Shown: positions 8,265 through 16,640, numbered from the stretch's first letter. The stretch is 64,000 bases of DNA from Streptococcus parasanguinis (GCA_905188195.1 CAJJKY010000009.1:34221-98220), one strand, 5' to 3'. Notes: generated by a model not told the origin, from the sequence alone. A program made the numbers and translations.

Positions 8265-8783
8265 TTAAGCTTCTTTGATGAGGACGCGGTCTTGACCGTC
8301 TAGCTCCACCATCTCGACAATAATTTCTTCTGACTTACTTGTCGGGATATTTTTCCCGACAAAGTCCGGACGAATCGGCAACTCCCGATGCCCACGGTCG
8401 ACTAGAACCGCCAGACTCACTCGAGCAGGACGACCGTGACTGACCAGATTGTCAATGGCAGCACGAATCGTGCGACCTGTATAGAGGACATCATCGATCA
8501 AAATGACTTCTCTATGAGCGATATCAACTGGTAAGACCGTCGTATCCTCAGTCGCCTTCATGTCATCTCGGAAAGGCTTGGTATCTAGTTCTGCTACAGG
8601 GACATCGATTTGTTCCAGCTGAGAGAGGCGTTCTTGGATCCGGCGAGCGATGTAAACACCACGCGTCTTGATCCCCACCAGCACAATCTGGCTCAAATCT
8701 TTGTTTCGTTCAATGATTTCGTAGGTGATCCGGGTAATGGCCCGTTTCATCGTCAAATCATCAACGACTTCTTTGGTTTTCAT
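8265..8783 (-). CDS. pyrR: PyrR: pyr operon attenuation regulator / uracil phosphoribosyltransferase
   Basis: 172 residues. The PRPP-binding signature is ILIDDVLYTGRTIRAAID in the second half; KTRGVYIARRI and RGHRELPIRPDFVGK are also typical. PyrR binds UMP/UTP and then the pyr leader RNA, favouring termination; it also has weak uracil phosphoribosyltransferase activity. First gene of the operon, directly after a leader with a PyrR-type binding hairpin and a terminator, so autoregulated. Confidence 0.97.
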   Translation of the reverse strand: MKTKEVVDDLTMKRAITRITYEIIERNKDLSQIVLVGIKTRGVYIARRIQERLSQLEQIDVPVAELDTKPFRDDMKATEDTTVLPVDIAHREVILIDDVLYTGRTIRAAIDNLVSHGRPARVSLAVLVDRGHRELPIRPDFVGKNIPTSKSEEIIVEMVELDGQDRVLIKEA

Positions 8784-8802
8784 TCAGTCCTCCTTAGTTG
8801 TA

Positions 8803-8930
8803 AAAGAAAAACCTCCTTTTTCAAGGAGGTTCAGCAAATGAATGGTCTAAGAGGATAGAGTCTTGCCCTATGGTCCTAGCCATTGTTTTTCACAGTCTCC
8901 TTGCCTGCCTCACGGGACAGGATTAAAGGA
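8803..8930 (-). promoter_or_regulatory. PyrR-binding leader and attenuator of the pyr operon
   Basis: On the minus strand the leader holds CCTGTCCCGTGAGGCAGG (within 8893-8924), matching the PyrR anti-antiterminator loop (UCC-N-GUGAGG type), then complementary segments that can form an antiterminator, then AACCTCCTT-loop-AAGGAGGTT followed by TTTCTTTT (8803-8831), a clear intrinsic terminator just before pyrR. Confidence 0.88.
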
Positions 8931-8947
8931 TTTATTTAATTGAGATA

Positions 8948-8976
8948 ACTATATCACAGTTTCAAACGACATGCAA
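8948..8976 (-). promoter_or_regulatory. pyr operon promoter
   Basis: -35 TTGCAT (8971-8976), 17-bp spacer, extended -10 TGATATAGT (-10 at 8948-8953), placing the transcript start just upstream of the PyrR-binding hairpin. Confidence 0.75.
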
Positions 8977-9045
8977 GAAAAAACTCAACATTTTTCAAAA
9001 AAATTTAAAAACATGACTTTTCGTCCGAATAACGTTCGGTTTTTA

Positions 9046-9681
9046 CTAAGAAACAGCCGATTTTCGCTTGATATTTTTGATCCCATAGAGCACATAGCCA
9101 GCTAAGAGGTAAGCGATAAAGATGATGACTACCCATTTGCCAACAAATGCCCAGCCGTATTTATTCACATTGATAAAGAAATAGGCAAAGGGACTATCTT
9201 TTGCACCTGGAATTGGCCACTTCAAGACCAACCCATTGAGAAGGGCAAAGAGCATGTAAGCGAGGGGAATCAAGGTCCAAAGGAAGGGATCGAGCTTACG
9301 GTATTGCTTGGCTTTATCAATCACTAGGGTATCAAAGAAGAACATCAAAGGAACGATGTAATGACAAAGGAAGTTTTCCAAACGATAAAACTTCTCGGGT
9401 GTCGCGATAGGCGCCAACATAAAGTGGTAGATGACACAGGTGATCATAATGGACATGGTAACTGCGCCTTTCATACGAAGGTAGCCCTGAGTCTGGGTCG
9501 AACGACCTCGAACCATGCGCCAAACCATGTCTCCCATAAAGAACATGACCAACATGTTGGATAAAATGGTGTAATAGAGCATCATGCCAAAGCCACCATG
9601 CTTGGTCAGTTGCAGATAAACACCGAGCACACTTAAGATAAACAATAGAAAACGATAGCTAAATAATAGTTTGAATTTCAT
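9046..9681 (-). CDS. Pr6Pr-type integral membrane protein
   Basis: 211 residues with about six hydrophobic segments: YRFLLFILSVLGVYL near the N-terminus, YYTILSNMLVMFFMG, MSIMITCVIYHFML, YIVPLMFFFDTLVI, FLWTLIPLAYMLFALL and WVVIIFIAYLLAGYVLYG near the C-terminus. The pattern SNMLV with a conserved LCHYIVP stretch fits the bacterial Pr6Pr membrane family, whose function is not established. The C-terminus is basic (GIKNIKRKS), expected to face the cytoplasm. It sits downstream of the structured repeat and the PhnA-like gene on the same strand. Confidence 0.7.
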   Translation of the reverse strand: MKFKLLFSYRFLLFILSVLGVYLQLTKHGGFGMMLYYTILSNMLVMFFMGDMVWRMVRGRSTQTQGYLRMKGAVTMSIMITCVIYHFMLAPIATPEKFYRLENFLCHYIVPLMFFFDTLVIDKAKQYRKLDPFLWTLIPLAYMLFALLNGLVLKWPIPGAKDSPFAYFFINVNKYGWAFVGKWVVIIFIAYLLAGYVLYGIKNIKRKSAVS

Positions 9682-9696
9682 AGTATTCTCCTGAAA

Positions 9697-9714
9697 GAAA
9701 AGGGGCTAGGCCCT
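9697..9714 (-). terminator. Possible short terminator before the Pr6Pr gene
   Basis: Minus-strand AAGGGCCTAGCCCCTT followed by TTCTTT. Short and imperfect, between the structured repeat and the Pr6Pr start codon. Confidence 0.4.
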
Positions 9715-9726
9715 TCAGTTTTATCA

Positions 9727-9977
9727 GGAACTTTCCTTAAGTGAAGACGGACGTCAGCGAACTTCTACGAAGTTCCATGACTTATTAAGATACAAAGGGC
9801 GTATACGGATAAAGTCAAAATAGGAAGTTTGACGCAGAATCTTTCGATTCTAGAAGAACTTATCTTTTTGACAGAATCCGTAGCCCGTGTTCAATTAGTT
9901 TTGAACCTAAAGTTTCAAAACTCCCGAGTACTTGAAACAATACTGTTTCAAGTACTTTTCTCACAGCGGAAAGTTCC
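9727..9977 (-). repeat. Structured repeat A, copy 1 (interrupted)
   Basis: Copy 1 of a family also at 32029-32164 and 59759-59894, here on the minus strand. It is closed by a perfect 10-bp inverted repeat (GGAACTTTCC / GGAAAGTTCC). Read on the minus strand it contains a 12-bp hairpin (arms AGTACTTGAAAC / GTTTCAAGTACT), a second (GTTTTGA / TCAAAAC with inner ACT/GGT) and a third (GAACTTC / GAAGTTC), in the same order as the other copies. It is longer because a self-folding segment is inserted at 9785-9897. This fills the 337-bp gap between the Pr6Pr and PhnA-like genes. Architecture recalls BOX elements of pneumococci and shares a GCTGACG core, but the sequence is otherwise different. Confidence 0.85.
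9785..9897. mobile_element. MITE-like hairpin segment inserted in repeat A copy 1
   Basis: About 110 nt absent from the other two copies, bordered by the trinucleotide TTA at 9782-9784 and 9895-9897. It folds back on itself: GGGC...CGGAT...GTCAAAA pairs with TTTTGAC...ATCCG...GCCC, and the tip has AGAATC / GATTCT. No coding capacity. Either a miniature inserted element with a 3-bp duplication or an extra helix lost from the other copies. Confidence 0.5.
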
Positions 9978-10018
9978 ATTATAAACTTAAACAACTCTAT
10001 TAATTTGTGTACTTTTCT

Positions 10019-10354
10019 TTAGATTTTCTTCACAAATTCTGATTTGAGTTTCATTGCGCCAAAGCCATCAATCTTACAATCGATGTTGTGGTCCCCTTCC
10101 ACGATACGGATGTTTTTCACGCGAGTACCTTGTTTCAAATCTTTCGGTGCACCCTTAACTTTCAAATCTTTGATCAAGGTCACCGTATCGCCATCAGCCA
10201 ATTTATTTCCGTTGGCGTCAATCGCTACGACACCCTCTTCTTCTTCGACCTCAGCTGGGTTCCATTCATACGCACACTCTGGGCACACCAAGAGCGCTCC
10301 ATCTTCATAGACGTATTCAGAGTTACATTTTGGACAGTTTGGTAAGTTATTCAT
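10019..10354 (-). CDS. PhnA/YjdM-family zinc-ribbon protein
   Basis: 111 residues from the ATG at 10354 (AAGGAGAT just upstream; the longer reading to 10384 has none). The N-terminus carries a zinc ribbon, CPKC at about residues 7-10 and CPEC about 17 residues later, then an acidic linker (VEEEEG) and a small beta-domain ending VKGAPKDLKQGTRVKNIRI...FGAMKLKSEFVKK, the PhnA C-terminal domain. Despite the historical name, family members in streptococci are not tied to phosphonate use; function is unknown. Monocistronic by appearance. Confidence 0.88.
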   Translation of the reverse strand: MNNLPNCPKCNSEYVYEDGALLVCPECAYEWNPAEVEEEEGVVAIDANGNKLADGDTVTLIKDLKVKGAPKDLKQGTRVKNIRIVEGDHNIDCKIDGFGAMKLKSEFVKKI

Positions 10355-10438
10355 TTTTATCTCCTTATTCAAATTAACTTTCATAGTATACCATGAAAGC
10401 GAAAATTTGACAAATCCTGCTCGACTGTAGCATTTTCA

Positions 10439-10465
10439 ATAAAAAAGGAGGCGACTTAGCCTCCC
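10439..10465 (-). terminator. Terminator of the HAD/thioesterase pair
   Basis: GGAGGC / GCCTCC stem with a 6-nt loop, followed on the minus strand by TTTTTTATT. Confidence 0.8.
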
Positions 10466-10482
10466 TACATGGATCATATTTT

Positions 10483-11235
10483 TCAATCTTCCTGCAATTC
10501 TTGAATGTCTCGAATCACGCGCACACCTGCTTGATTCTGCTCGCGCAGTTCAGCATCAGAGTATGGGAAGGTATTGATCAAGATACTCTCCATCCCTATA
10601 CTTTGGGCAACAGCAACATCTGTCGTAAAGTCATTCCCCACCATGACCGTTTTCTCAGGGTTCAACTGGTGTTCTTTCATCACTTCCAAGAGGAACTCGG
10701 GCTGAGGTTTGCGAATACCTGCGTCAGACGACAAGTAAATGGCATGGAAAAGCTCTCTCAAACCAACCAAATCAATCTCCGGATTGGTAAAATCTGCTTG
10801 GGCATTGGATAAGAGAAAGATTCGGCAACCTGCAGCTTTCATATCCTCTAATACTTCTTTCGTATGAGGATAAAGCTCCAACCGCTTGCGAGAAAGGACA
10901 CGGAAAGTTCGCGCAATCAAACGCCCCCACTCTTTGAGGTGGGCAACACTATCCCCACTTGGATGACCTTCTAAATACAATTGCACAAAAATGACCGTCA
11001 GATCAATCTCTGGGTAGGCAACTTGTTTTTCCTTGGCCAAGTCTTCTTCGGCTTGTTGCACCAACTCTTTATAACGCAGTCGCAAGCCTTCTCCTGTGTA
11101 GCTTGCCCCGTAGGATTGGTAGATCTGAGCCATAGTATCCCATAAAATTGGACTCGACTCATCGGTTTCGATGTCGACCAAGGTTCCATAAAAATCAAAA
11201 ATATAGTTTTTAAATGCGTACTTGTGCGGACTCAT
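10483..11235 (-). CDS. YjjG-like HAD hydrolase
   Basis: 250 residues of the HAD-IA class. Motif I is FDFYGTLVDIE near residue 13 (Asp nucleophile, with Tyr in the +2 position region as in many YjjG-like proteins), motif II LLSNAQ, motif III KP in IRKPQPEF and motif IV VGNDFTTDV. The helical cap lies between motifs I and II. Relatives are nucleoside monophosphatases that clear damaged or non-canonical nucleotides, but the substrate is inferred only. Its start overlaps the end of the thioesterase gene by 26 nt. Confidence 0.88.
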   Translation of the reverse strand: MSPHKYAFKNYIFDFYGTLVDIETDESSPILWDTMAQIYQSYGASYTGEGLRLRYKELVQQAEEDLAKEKQVAYPEIDLTVIFVQLYLEGHPSGDSVAHLKEWGRLIARTFRVLSRKRLELYPHTKEVLEDMKAAGCRIFLLSNAQADFTNPEIDLVGLRELFHAIYLSSDAGIRKPQPEFLLEVMKEHQLNPEKTVMVGNDFTTDVAVAQSIGMESILINTFPYSDAELREQNQAGVRVIRDIQELQED

Positions 11236-11614
11236 CTCTCACTCCCGTAACAAACATCGTAAAGGTTGCCTTGCAGACATTGGCCCCGTCTTGATTGGTA
11301 ATATCGACATCCACAACTCGAGTCGTCCGTCCACTGTGGACACATTCACCATGGATCGTGAGGACATCCCCCAGACGCCCTGCTTTCAAGTAATTGATCG
11401 AGGATTGCAAGGTTACCCCATCGACACCTTGAGAAACAACAACCAAACCACTGACTTGGTCACACAGGGTAAAGAGATAGCCTCCATGCGCATTTCCATA
11501 ATAATTGAGCGATGATTCTACGACCTTGGTTGTCACCACTACATGGCCATCTCTCATCTTTTCGATTTCATAATTTTCAAATGCAGCAATTGCATCAAAG
11601 TGAAAATCTTTCAT
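11210..11614 (-). CDS. PaaI-like hotdog thioesterase
   Basis: 134 residues, a single hotdog domain. The active-site helix region reads GNAHGGYLFTLCDQVSG (around residues 40-56), the standard PaaI pattern in which the HGG segment and the acidic residue of the helix act on the acyl-CoA thioester. The following strands LQSSINYLKAGRLGDVLTIHGE fit the fold. Substrate acyl group unknown. It is followed by, and overlaps, the HAD gene. Confidence 0.9.
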   Translation of the reverse strand: MKDFHFDAIAAFENYEIEKMRDGHVVVTTKVVESSLNYYGNAHGGYLFTLCDQVSGLVVVSQGVDGVTLQSSINYLKAGRLGDVLTIHGECVHSGRTTRVVDVDITNQDGANVCKATFTMFVTGVRDESAQVRI

Positions 11615-11697
11615 ATACTTGCCACCTTTTCTAGCATCTTTTCAACTCCTCTATCATACTACAATTAAGAAGCAGATACAAGCAAAGGGGCAATTCC

Positions 11698-12795
11698 TTA
11701 GAAGCAGAAAAGGAGACTCCAACTAAGTAAGAAGACGATACTAGGAACAATGTATTTTCTTGGGTGCTTCCAACATTCTCTCTTTAAATTCCATTTTCTT
11801 AAAGGGAAATAGATTTCAATCAGTAAGTGCAAAACAGCTTCCACTACTGCTAGAATCATCACTCCTAGCAAAAATAGGATCCCCAAGTCAGGCATGACCA
11901 CCATTTTTAATAACAGAGCAACAAATAGATTCACAGATAGGAAATAGGTCAGCAATACACGGTAATACATCAAGTAAAAGAACCGACTCTTAGGTAGTGA
12001 CTTAACATGATCAATCAAATCTTTATCAGCAGAAATGAGAGTGGTTAATGGCGTATTGACAGAAGCAATCGTTAACAGGATGATGATTTTTAAAGGAGCA
12101 TCATAATCCTGTATCAGAATGAGAAGGAGGAAGATGAGAGTAAAGACAAAATTGATGGAAAAATAGCGCTCTTGAAACAAGGAAATCCAAAAATAATTTC
12201 CACTTCTTCTCTTTGAAACGAGCAGCTGATCATTTTTTGAAATCGCGATCAAGTCCTCATTTTTAAAAATAAAGACAGTAACGAGGGCTGAAAGTAAGAT
12301 CATATAGGACACTTGTTGGACCCATAAAGAAGATGCTGTAAGAACAGTCGTTACAGAAATGAGTACTCCTCCTAGAAGACTTAGCCTTGTATTGAACTGG
12401 ATAAAGATATAAAACACACTCAATACCACCAGTAAAGAAAGGAGGACGAGCTTAAAGGATTGTAGCAGGTCTAACCTGACTCCTAAAAAGAGGATCAATA
12501 ACAGCACGCGCTCTAGTAAATTGAGAAGAAAGGTTACCGTCAGAAAAGACCCTTTAAAACGATTGAGAGACAAAGGAAGCTGGTAGTAGGCCTGGACCCT
12601 CTCCATCGAAAAGTAGGAATACAGCAATTGAAAGGTTGATAGAGCAGTAACAATAGCCGTACTGATCAGCAAGACTTGAAAACTCGAAGAAAATTTGGCC
12701 CCAACAAGATGGTAATAAAGAGCAAAGGCTAAGGAAGTCAAGAACAAGAAGAGCCGATTTTTGGATACCAAATCTCTAAAAATTGCTAGTAGCAT
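11698..12795 (-). CDS. ABC transporter permease, bacteriocin-export/immunity type
   Basis: 365 residues with about ten predicted membrane segments and no recognisable catalytic motif (examples: FLFLTSLAFALYYHLV, VLLISTAIVTALSTFQLLY, FVFTLIFLLLILIQDY, IVFLLSWSLLFCF at the extreme C-terminus). It starts 3 nt after the ATPase gene ends, so the pair forms an ABC transporter. Transporters of this layout usually export or exclude peptides, but there is no bacteriocin gene next to this pair, so the cargo is unknown. Confidence 0.75.
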   Translation of the reverse strand: MLLAIFRDLVSKNRLFLFLTSLAFALYYHLVGAKFSSSFQVLLISTAIVTALSTFQLLYSYFSMERVQAYYQLPLSLNRFKGSFLTVTFLLNLLERVLLLILFLGVRLDLLQSFKLVLLSLLVVLSVFYIFIQFNTRLSLLGGVLISVTTVLTASSLWVQQVSYMILLSALVTVFIFKNEDLIAISKNDQLLVSKRRSGNYFWISLFQERYFSINFVFTLIFLLLILIQDYDAPLKIIILLTIASVNTPLTTLISADKDLIDHVKSLPKSRFFYLMYYRVLLTYFLSVNLFVALLLKMVVMPDLGILFLLGVMILAVVEAVLHLLIEIYFPLRKWNLKRECWKHPRKYIVPSIVFLLSWSLLFCF

Positions 12796-12798
12796 GCT

Positions 12799-13503
12799 CT
12801 ACCCCCTTTGACGATTGACGTCATGAAACCAATCTTCTAAATTCGATTCGATCGCGTCTAGCTGACCATCTTCAATAGAATAAGCTGTATCACACACCCG
12901 AACGATACTCTCTGCGATATGCGAACTCATCAGAATAGAGCCTTCTTCTTTATATTGCAATAGCAAACCATATAGAAATTCAGTCGCATCAAAATCTAGG
13001 CCATCAAATGGTTCGTCCAATATAAGGAGGGGAGGTTTGATATAAAAAGCTGTGATCAAGAAGACTTTCTTCTTATTTCCCGTTGACAAACTACCGATAT
13101 CGGTGTTGAGAAATTCTTCAAAATGAAATCCTGAGATCAGGTCCTGCAATAACGTATCATCTCTCTTTCGATGATACAAACGACAGACAAAATTAAAATA
13201 GTGAACAAAATCCCAGTTTAAAAAACTATTGTTTTCAGTAAAAACTGTATAGGTACGGCTCTTATAGAAATTCGTTTGAAAAGAGGTCGCCTTGTCTTCT
13301 ATGGTAACAGTCTCAACTGCATACTGCCGATGATCAAAGACACTACTTAAAGCTTTTAGCAAGGTTGTCTTCCCAGCTCCATTTCGTCCAATCAACCCTA
13401 CTACAGAATGATTGGGTACAAGCAGATTCGTGTCTTTTATAACGGGCTTGTCTTTTTTATACCAAACATTTAGCCCCTTGATGTTTAAACACTCACTCTT
13501 CAT
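12799..13503 (-). CDS. ABC transporter ATP-binding protein
   Basis: 234 residues. Walker A is GLIGRNGAGKTTLLKAL (about residues 35-51), the signature is SLSTGNKKKVFL (slightly degenerate, LSTGN), Walker B LLILDEPFDGLD and the switch histidine is in SSHIAES. Partner of the permease that follows. Its ATG overlaps the stop of an upstream 46-codon membrane peptide (ATGA), so the three genes form one transcript from the promoter at 13697-13725. Confidence 0.92.
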   Translation of the reverse strand: MKSECLNIKGLNVWYKKDKPVIKDTNLLVPNHSVVGLIGRNGAGKTTLLKALSSVFDHRQYAVETVTIEDKATSFQTNFYKSRTYTVFTENNSFLNWDFVHYFNFVCRLYHRKRDDTLLQDLISGFHFEEFLNTDIGSLSTGNKKKVFLITAFYIKPPLLILDEPFDGLDFDATEFLYGLLLQYKEEGSILMSSHIAESIVRVCDTAYSIEDGQLDAIESNLEDWFHDVNRQRG

Positions 13504-13640
13504 CGACGCACTCCTTTATAAAGGTAAGAAGCCCCAACTAAAAGCAACAGCAAAGCGTATAACCATTCCTTTTGAAAGGCAAAGACTAAGGCACCGATCA
13601 AGAAGCAAATTCCTATAAGGATTCTAAATTGTAATTTCAT
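13500..13640 (-). CDS. Small membrane peptide heading the ABC operon
   Basis: 46 residues: MKLQFRILIGICFLIGALV, a short FAFQKEW turn, then LYALLLLLVGASYLYKGVRR. Two hydrophobic helices separated by a charged turn, basic C-terminus. AGAAGG precedes the ATG at 13640 and the stop overlaps the ATPase start, so it is translationally coupled. Too short for usual gene calling. No family recognised; it may be a transporter accessory or an immunity peptide. Confidence 0.65.
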   Translation of the reverse strand: MKLQFRILIGICFLIGALVFAFQKEWLYALLLLLVGASYLYKGVRR

Positions 13641-13696
13641 ATCTTGCCTTCTTTCTTTTTACAGTATGAAAGATTACAATAGTATTTTATGCTTAT

Positions 13697-13725
13697 ACTA
13701 TAGTACTTTTTTAAAGCAGATTCAA
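13697..13725 (-). promoter_or_regulatory. Promoter of the small-peptide/ABC operon
   Basis: -35 TTGAAT (13720-13725), 17-bp spacer, -10 TATAGT (13697-13702) on the minus strand, about 57 nt before the ATG at 13640. Confidence 0.65.
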
Positions 13726-13792
13726 GCACTAATGGAACATTCTCAGTGCTTTAAGCAACATTTTATCTTTGAAGAGAAATTTGAAGAGAAAA

Positions 13793-13822
13793 AAGAACTA
13801 GATATTTCTAGCTCCTTTACTT
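13793..13822 (-). terminator. Terminator of the bacteriocin cluster
   Basis: Minus-strand CTAGAAATATCTAG-type hairpin followed by TTCTTTTTTC, just after the last small membrane gene and before the next operon's promoter. Confidence 0.55.
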
Positions 13823-13844
13823 AAAATCTTAATTTTCAATCATG

Positions 13845-14030
13845 TTAATCTTTATCTACTTTTAAATAATTATAGAAGTTAATTACAGTAGATAAAAAAC
13901 TCAATAAACAAATGAATTGAATCAATATTTTAACAGGCTGTCTAACATTGTTCATTTGTGTCAATATGATAAAAGAAGAATTTATAAAGATGATTAACTG
14001 TAGCAATATATTTGTATAATTAAATTTCAT
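13845..14030 (-). CDS. Small two-helix membrane protein of the bacteriocin cluster
   Basis: 61 residues, with hydrophobic segments ILLQLIIFINSSFIILT and ILIQFICLLSFLSTVI and a charged C-terminus (YLKVDKD). Its ATG overlaps the ATPase stop codon, so it is the last gene of the cluster. Position and size suggest an immunity or transporter-accessory peptide, but there is no recognised family. Strongly AT-rich like its neighbours. Confidence 0.65.
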   Translation of the reverse strand: MKFNYTNILLQLIIFINSSFIILTQMNNVRQPVKILIQFICLLSFLSTVINFYNYLKVDKD

Positions 14031-14662
14031 TTTTGTTCACCTTTTATTTCTAAAATATGATCAACTTGGTTATAGATGTCAGGAGAGTGAGTAGCTATAA
14101 TTATAATTTTATTTTCTTTCTTTAAGCTCAATATTAATTCTATTATTTCTTCACTATTTTTTTGATCTACAGATGCAGTTGGTTCATCTGCTAATATAAT
14201 TGGTGAATCTTTTAAAATTGTTTTAGCTAGAGCTACACGTTGAGCTTCTCCTCCTGAAAGAGTATATATTTTACGATTTAGATTTACATCAAGATGAACT
14301 CTTTTTAAAGCTTCATTCATTTTCTTTTGCATTTCCAACTTGCTTATTTTTTCTCCAATAAAAGCCAACATTAAGTTTTCTTGAATCGACTTATTTTCGA
14401 TAAGACCAAAATTTTGAAACAAATAACTAAGATAATTTTTGAAATAATCCTTTTCTTTAATATTATTTAGATTAATATCATTTACAATTATATCTCCAGA
14501 ATCAACTTCTTCTAATTTACCAATAATATTTAGTAATGTGGTTTTTCCAGCACCAGACGCACCTATCAGAGCATAAGAATTCCCTTCATAAAAATTATAA
14601 TTTAAATTCTCTAGAACAATACGGTCATCGAATCCTTTATTTATATTTCTTAATTCGATCAT
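14027..14662 (-). CDS. Bacteriocin-cluster ABC ATP-binding protein (MacB-like)
   Basis: 211 residues: Walker A LIGASGAGKTTLLNIIG (residues about 33-49), Q-loop LFQNFGLIENKS, signature YTLSGGEAQRVALA, Walker B IILADEPTASVD and IIATHS with the switch histidine. Short LolD/MacB-like ATPases of this size accompany the DUF1430-type membrane protein in lactococcin-972-like clusters. The start lies in the TAATATG junction with the upstream membrane-protein gene, so the two are coupled. Confidence 0.9.
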   Translation of the reverse strand: MIELRNINKGFDDRIVLENLNYNFYEGNSYALIGASGAGKTTLLNIIGKLEEVDSGDIIVNDINLNNIKEKDYFKNYLSYLFQNFGLIENKSIQENLMLAFIGEKISKLEMQKKMNEALKRVHLDVNLNRKIYTLSGGEAQRVALAKTILKDSPIILADEPTASVDQKNSEEIIELILSLKKENKIIIIATHSPDIYNQVDHILEIKGEQK

Positions 14663-14663
14663 A

Positions 14664-16640
14664 TTAAGCTCCTTTTAGAAATAAAATATTTACTCTTTTC
14701 TCTTTAATTAATTGAAATGCAAATATGATAAGCAACAATAATAAGTATACAAACGGTACTAATATTAGTAAAAATGAAAATCTTAAAACAATTGTACAAA
14801 TACCAATTAGAGTAAAGCACGTAATAAGCAATCCAAGATAAACTCTATGAATACGTAATTGGTTTTTCCCAGCCAAACGTTCTATAAAATGTGTCCTCCT
14901 TTCTTGATAAAAATAAATACTATTCATCAAAATGAACAATAAAAATGAGGTAGTAATACTTAAAACAGTCGTAGCAAGTAAAAAGTATTTTCTTGTTACT
15001 ATCATATCAATTCTTTTCTCAATAGATAATAATCCACTAGTAAGTGAACCGAAGGAAGCTGTCAATTTATATTTTCGAATTAACGTAGTTACTTTTTCAG
15101 AATGGTTAACTATTAAGAACGAGGTTGGCAATAAAGCATAGTTAGGTTTTTCCACAACAATAATTGGATCATGGACCATTGCTTCATTGGAAAATTGCCT
15201 CCCAATTAAAGAGTAAACTGGATAAGTAAACAAATCACCACCTTCGTATATGAAACTAGCAATTTTGGAATTTGGTTGGGTATCTTCGACTAATGTTTCC
15301 TTAGATGAAAATCCCCTTTTCTCAAAATATTCCCATTTATTCTTTAATTGTTCAAACATATTTTGATAACGATTTGGAATTAAAATCATTTTATCATATG
15401 TTTTCATGTCTTTTAGAAATAATCTTGCTGAGTCAGATAACTTAATTTTATTTACTGCAACGTAGTTAGCATTAACATAAATTACATTTGAAGAATAATC
15501 TGAAGTTGGTTCGAAAATCTTATTATCTTCGTTCGAAATTAACATATTATCTAACATGTCGTTTCTATAAATAATCGTAGCGTTATCAGATAACTCATTA
15601 AAGAATTTTTCTTTCTGATCTTGTGAAACACTGTCGCCATCTTCTAAAGAAGTTATCTCATAATATTCTGCATTTCTTTGCCAATAACTTTTTCCTATCT
15701 CTAACGATTCCACTTCTTTAGTTATTGAAATCATTCCATAAACACAGAACATAACAGAAAATAAAGTAAATAGCTGTATTAGGATCGTCAAAACAAAGAT
15801 GAAACCTAGCGGAGCCTTTCCTTTAATTGATAAAATAATTGGTTGGTGTTGAAGAATATAATAAAAGCAATGTGAAAGAAAAAAATTAACGATAAATATT
15901 AATAAGGCCCAAACAAACACTGGTACTAAGATTATCAATAGAGCTAGAATCGAAAATTTTCTTAAAACGATTAATGTACTAACAATACCAAGTATAGAAC
16001 ATATCAATAAACATAAGATAAAAATACTATCGTTTTTTGTTTGTTCTATAGCAATCGCATGCTTTCCTTTGCCAGAAACTCTTAATATTCCAACCTCTTT
16101 CATGCCAGAAACTTGTTGAGCTAGTATTAAAGAGATATAGGTAATTAAAATCCCAATTACGATCAATACTGATTGTGGAGTATTCAATAGTAATCGAAAT
16201 AGAGCAGTCTCATAATTAGTTGGCAAAACTCTAACAGTGGCATTAAGCTGCAATAATCCTTCAGCTACTTGCTCCGCATTCATAGAACCACTCACAACAA
16301 CATAAACTGTATTGTATGAACTATTTTCTATTAATTCATTATCCGTTTGCTGCTTTAGCTCTTTAGGTAAATTTTTGGCTCCAATTGGAACATATGTATT
16401 TTGTATTTGTTTGTTAAACTCATCGACAGGAGCAACAATTCTTCTTGCTAGAACAATATCGTTTTTAGCTACAAATTCATTAATTTTATCAGAAAAATCG
16501 ACAGGAGATTTTTCAACAACTATTACATTTCTAAAACCAGCAAAAATCTCGTTTTCATTTGTATTGATGAATAACAATCCAATTAAACAAATCAAAAGAA
16601 AGGAAATAATTAATAAAATTTTTTTAAACTTACTATACAT
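14664..16640 (-). CDS. Bacteriocin-associated integral membrane protein (DUF1430/FtsX-like)
   Basis: About 658 residues from the ATG at 16640, which has GCGAGG 7 nt upstream; an in-frame TTG at 16685 would give 673 residues but follows a hairpin and has no ribosome site. One N-terminal membrane helix (ILLIISFLLICLIGLLFI), a large extracytoplasmic region, four central helices (e.g. SVLIVIGILITYISLILA), a second extracellular region and three C-terminal helices. This matches the 650-700 residue membrane proteins that accompany lactococcin-972-type bacteriocins and pair with a MacB-like ATPase; they are thought to give export or immunity. AT-rich. Confidence 0.82.
   Translation of the reverse strand: MYSKFKKILLIISFLLICLIGLLFINTNENEIFAGFRNVIVVEKSPVDFSDKINEFVAKNDIVLARRIVAPVDEFNKQIQNTYVPIGAKNLPKELKQQTDNELIENSSYNTVYVVVSGSMNAEQVAEGLLQLNATVRVLPTNYETALFRLLLNTPQSVLIVIGILITYISLILAQQVSGMKEVGILRVSGKGKHAIAIEQTKNDSIFILCLLICSILGIVSTLIVLRKFSILALLIILVPVFVWALLIFIVNFFLSHCFYYILQHQPIILSIKGKAPLGFIFVLTILIQLFTLFSVMFCVYGMISITKEVESLEIGKSYWQRNAEYYEITSLEDGDSVSQDQKEKFFNELSDNATIIYRNDMLDNMLISNEDNKIFEPTSDYSSNVIYVNANYVAVNKIKLSDSARLFLKDMKTYDKMILIPNRYQNMFEQLKNKWEYFEKRGFSSKETLVEDTQPNSKIASFIYEGGDLFTYPVYSLIGRQFSNEAMVHDPIIVVEKPNYALLPTSFLIVNHSEKVTTLIRKYKLTASFGSLTSGLLSIEKRIDMIVTRKYFLLATTVLSITTSFLLFILMNSIYFYQERRTHFIERLAGKNQLRIHRVYLGLLITCFTLIGICTIVLRFSFLLILVPFVYLLLLLIIFAFQLIKEKRVNILFLKGA

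Noticed and set aside
9012..9035. Small hairpin CCGAA / TTCGG followed by TTTTT after the Pr6Pr gene
   Set aside because: The T run is on the plus strand, where no gene needs it, and the stem is only 5 bp.
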